Positions 24,520-25,334 of a stretch of 25,334 bases of DNA are shown in pieces (position 1 is the first letter of the stretch; every line of letters starts with the position of its first letter). This DNA comes from an uncultured bacterium (GTDB lineage Bacteria > Bacteroidota > Bacteroidia > Bacteroidales > Muribaculaceae): contig CAMHGU010000008.1 of the NCBI GenBank assembly GCA_946184715.1, positions 1-25,334 on the forward strand, read 5' to 3'. The position numbers and the translations under genes are program-made. The notes under the pieces were generated by a model, which ran no database searches, had not been told where the DNA came from, and saw only the letters and a list, made by a program, of their open reading frames with translations.

Positions 24520-24770
24520 AAAGTTTCTAAAGTAGTATTAGACTCAGGATTCGCAGTTTCGGGGTGCGCCTTGATGTGGATGGTCCTGGTCGCTATATGG
24601 ATGCGGCTTGCGCCGCAGAAATGACTTGAAAATTATTTTTAAAATATTTTTTAATTATTTCTCGCGCGCAGCGCGATTCGTGTAGCGACGATGTAGGTGA
24701 CAGAGACCCCGAGGGCCGGTTTTGGCTTAAATTTTACTTTAGAGTATTTGCATTGTAAAGAATAGCGACT
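24520..24770 (+). other. Long leader of rlmH or separate small transcript
   Basis: About 250 nt transcribed from the 24485-24515 promoter. It holds a possible 16-codon open frame at 24574-24624 (MWMVLVAIWMRLAPQK), a very A/T-rich stretch at about 24627-24661 and a GC-rich CGCGCGCAGCGCG motif at about 24663-24675. No known riboswitch or RNA family was recognised. No second exact promoter was found close to rlmH. Confidence 0.4.
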
Positions 24771-25244
24771 ATGAAGATAGAACTCATGGCCATAGGGCGC
24801 ACTACCAATCGTGAGTTGGCGCAGCTTATCGAGCACTACGCCGATAGAGTGGGGCACTATGTGCCGTTTAAGTTCACGGCCTTGCCCGATGTGAAGAACA
24901 CCCGCTCGCAGAGCGAGGCGCAGCAGAAGGCGGCCGAAGGGCAGCTGTTTCTCAGGGCCATAGAGCCATCTGACTGGGTGGTACTGCTCGATGAGCACGG
25001 CAAGGAGCTGACGTCGGTAGAGATGTCGCGCTATGTGCAGCGCAAGATGCAGTCGGTGCCAAAGCGGCTGCTCTTCCTCATTGGCGGGCCTTATGGGTTC
25101 AGCGACGAGGTGCGGCGCCGCGCCGCCGAGTCGCTCTCGCTCTCGAAGATGACCTTCCCTCACGAGCTGATACGCCTCATCTTCATCGAGCAGCTCTATC
25201 GCGCCTTCACCATCCTCCGCGGCGAGCCTTACCACCACGAGTGA
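24771..25244 (+). CDS. rlmH: 23S rRNA (pseudouridine1915-N3)-methyltransferase RlmH
   Basis: A 157-residue SPOUT enzyme that methylates pseudouridine 1915 in helix 69 of 23S rRNA, at the subunit interface. Family blocks are all present: an MKIELMAIGR start, WVVLLDEHGKELTSVEMSRY (69-88), FLIGGPYGFSDEVRRRA (102-118, SAM-binding GGPYG), LSLSKMTFPHEL (122-133) and the C-terminal EQLYRAFTILRGEPYHHE (140-157), whose YHHE end carries the conserved Tyr and His. Length is normal (about 155). ATG at 24771 is the only sensible start. Confidence 0.97.
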   Translation: MKIELMAIGRTTNRELAQLIEHYADRVGHYVPFKFTALPDVKNTRSQSEAQQKAAEGQLFLRAIEPSDWVVLLDEHGKELTSVEMSRYVQRKMQSVPKRLLFLIGGPYGFSDEVRRRAAESLSLSKMTFPHELIRLIFIEQLYRAFTILRGEPYHHE

Positions 25245-25272
25245 GCCTCTCGGGCATATTTTAGGGCCGCGC

Positions 25273-25303
25273 TTGGATTATTGAAGAATGTGTTATATAT
25301 TTC
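25273..25303 (+). promoter_or_regulatory. Possible promoter of a gene beyond the window
   Basis: TTG (25273-25275), a 20-nt spacer and TATATTTC (25296-25303) differ from the consensus only at the last base. The rest of 25245-25334 holds no gene or clear terminator. Confidence 0.4.
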
Positions 25304-25334
25304 TAAATCAAAGCGTCAACGACGTTAATAACGA

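Overview
The window looks like chromosome of a Bacteroidota gut-type bacterium, most likely order Bacteroidales and plausibly Muribaculaceae. The clues are repeated promoters of the Bacteroidota form (TTG, about 20 nt, TAnnTTTG), no Shine-Dalgarno sequences but A/T-rich leaders, a ribosomal protein S1 with a long acidic/basic tail, a Bacteroidota-type TonB/ExbB/ExbD1/ExbD2 cluster, lipoprotein efflux subunits, and a large secreted protein with a type IX secretion (T9SS) C-terminal signal. Family names come from motif recognition; no database search was run. GC is high in most genes and visibly lower in one (5393-6838).

Layout. 1-1954 (+): a cluster of DNA palindromes and a near-perfect promoter, then a Fur-family regulator and a DUF1015 protein with a DGHHR motif. 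2038-6838 (-): an AAA-type ATPase with a C-terminal PD-(D/E)XK-like region (low GC, probably acquired), then psuK, psuG, a 118-residue Rossmann-like small protein and dinB, all tightly spaced. 6839-7340: a gene-poor stretch with two strong hairpins and an unexplained repeat-containing segment. 7341-13162 (-): a complete tripartite RND efflux operon in the order adaptor, pump, outer-membrane channel. 13418-13491 (-): tRNA-Arg(UCU). 13848-15752 (+): rpsA. 16093-19342 (+): exbB, two exbD genes and tonB. 19618-23529 (+): a 1303-residue secreted multidomain protein with an SGNH-hydrolase-like core. 23592-24416 (-) and 24771-25244 (+): divergent rRNA/tRNA-methyltransferase-type genes, a TrmH/SpoU enzyme and RlmH.

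How the parts work together. The ExbB/ExbD/TonB complex would use the proton motive force to power outer-membrane TonB-dependent transporters, none of which is in the window. The RND operon exports unknown compounds. PsuK and PsuG form a salvage route from pseudouridine to uracil and ribose 5-phosphate. The S1, RlmH, TrmH and tRNA genes belong to translation.

I did not find a clear new multi-gene system. The best leads are the pseudouridine/DinB operon with its small protein and its inserted ATPase, the repeat element at about 7018-7068 with mutually exclusive hairpins, the duplicated-domain secreted SGNH protein, and a promoter that creates an unexplained leader of about 250 nt before rlmH.
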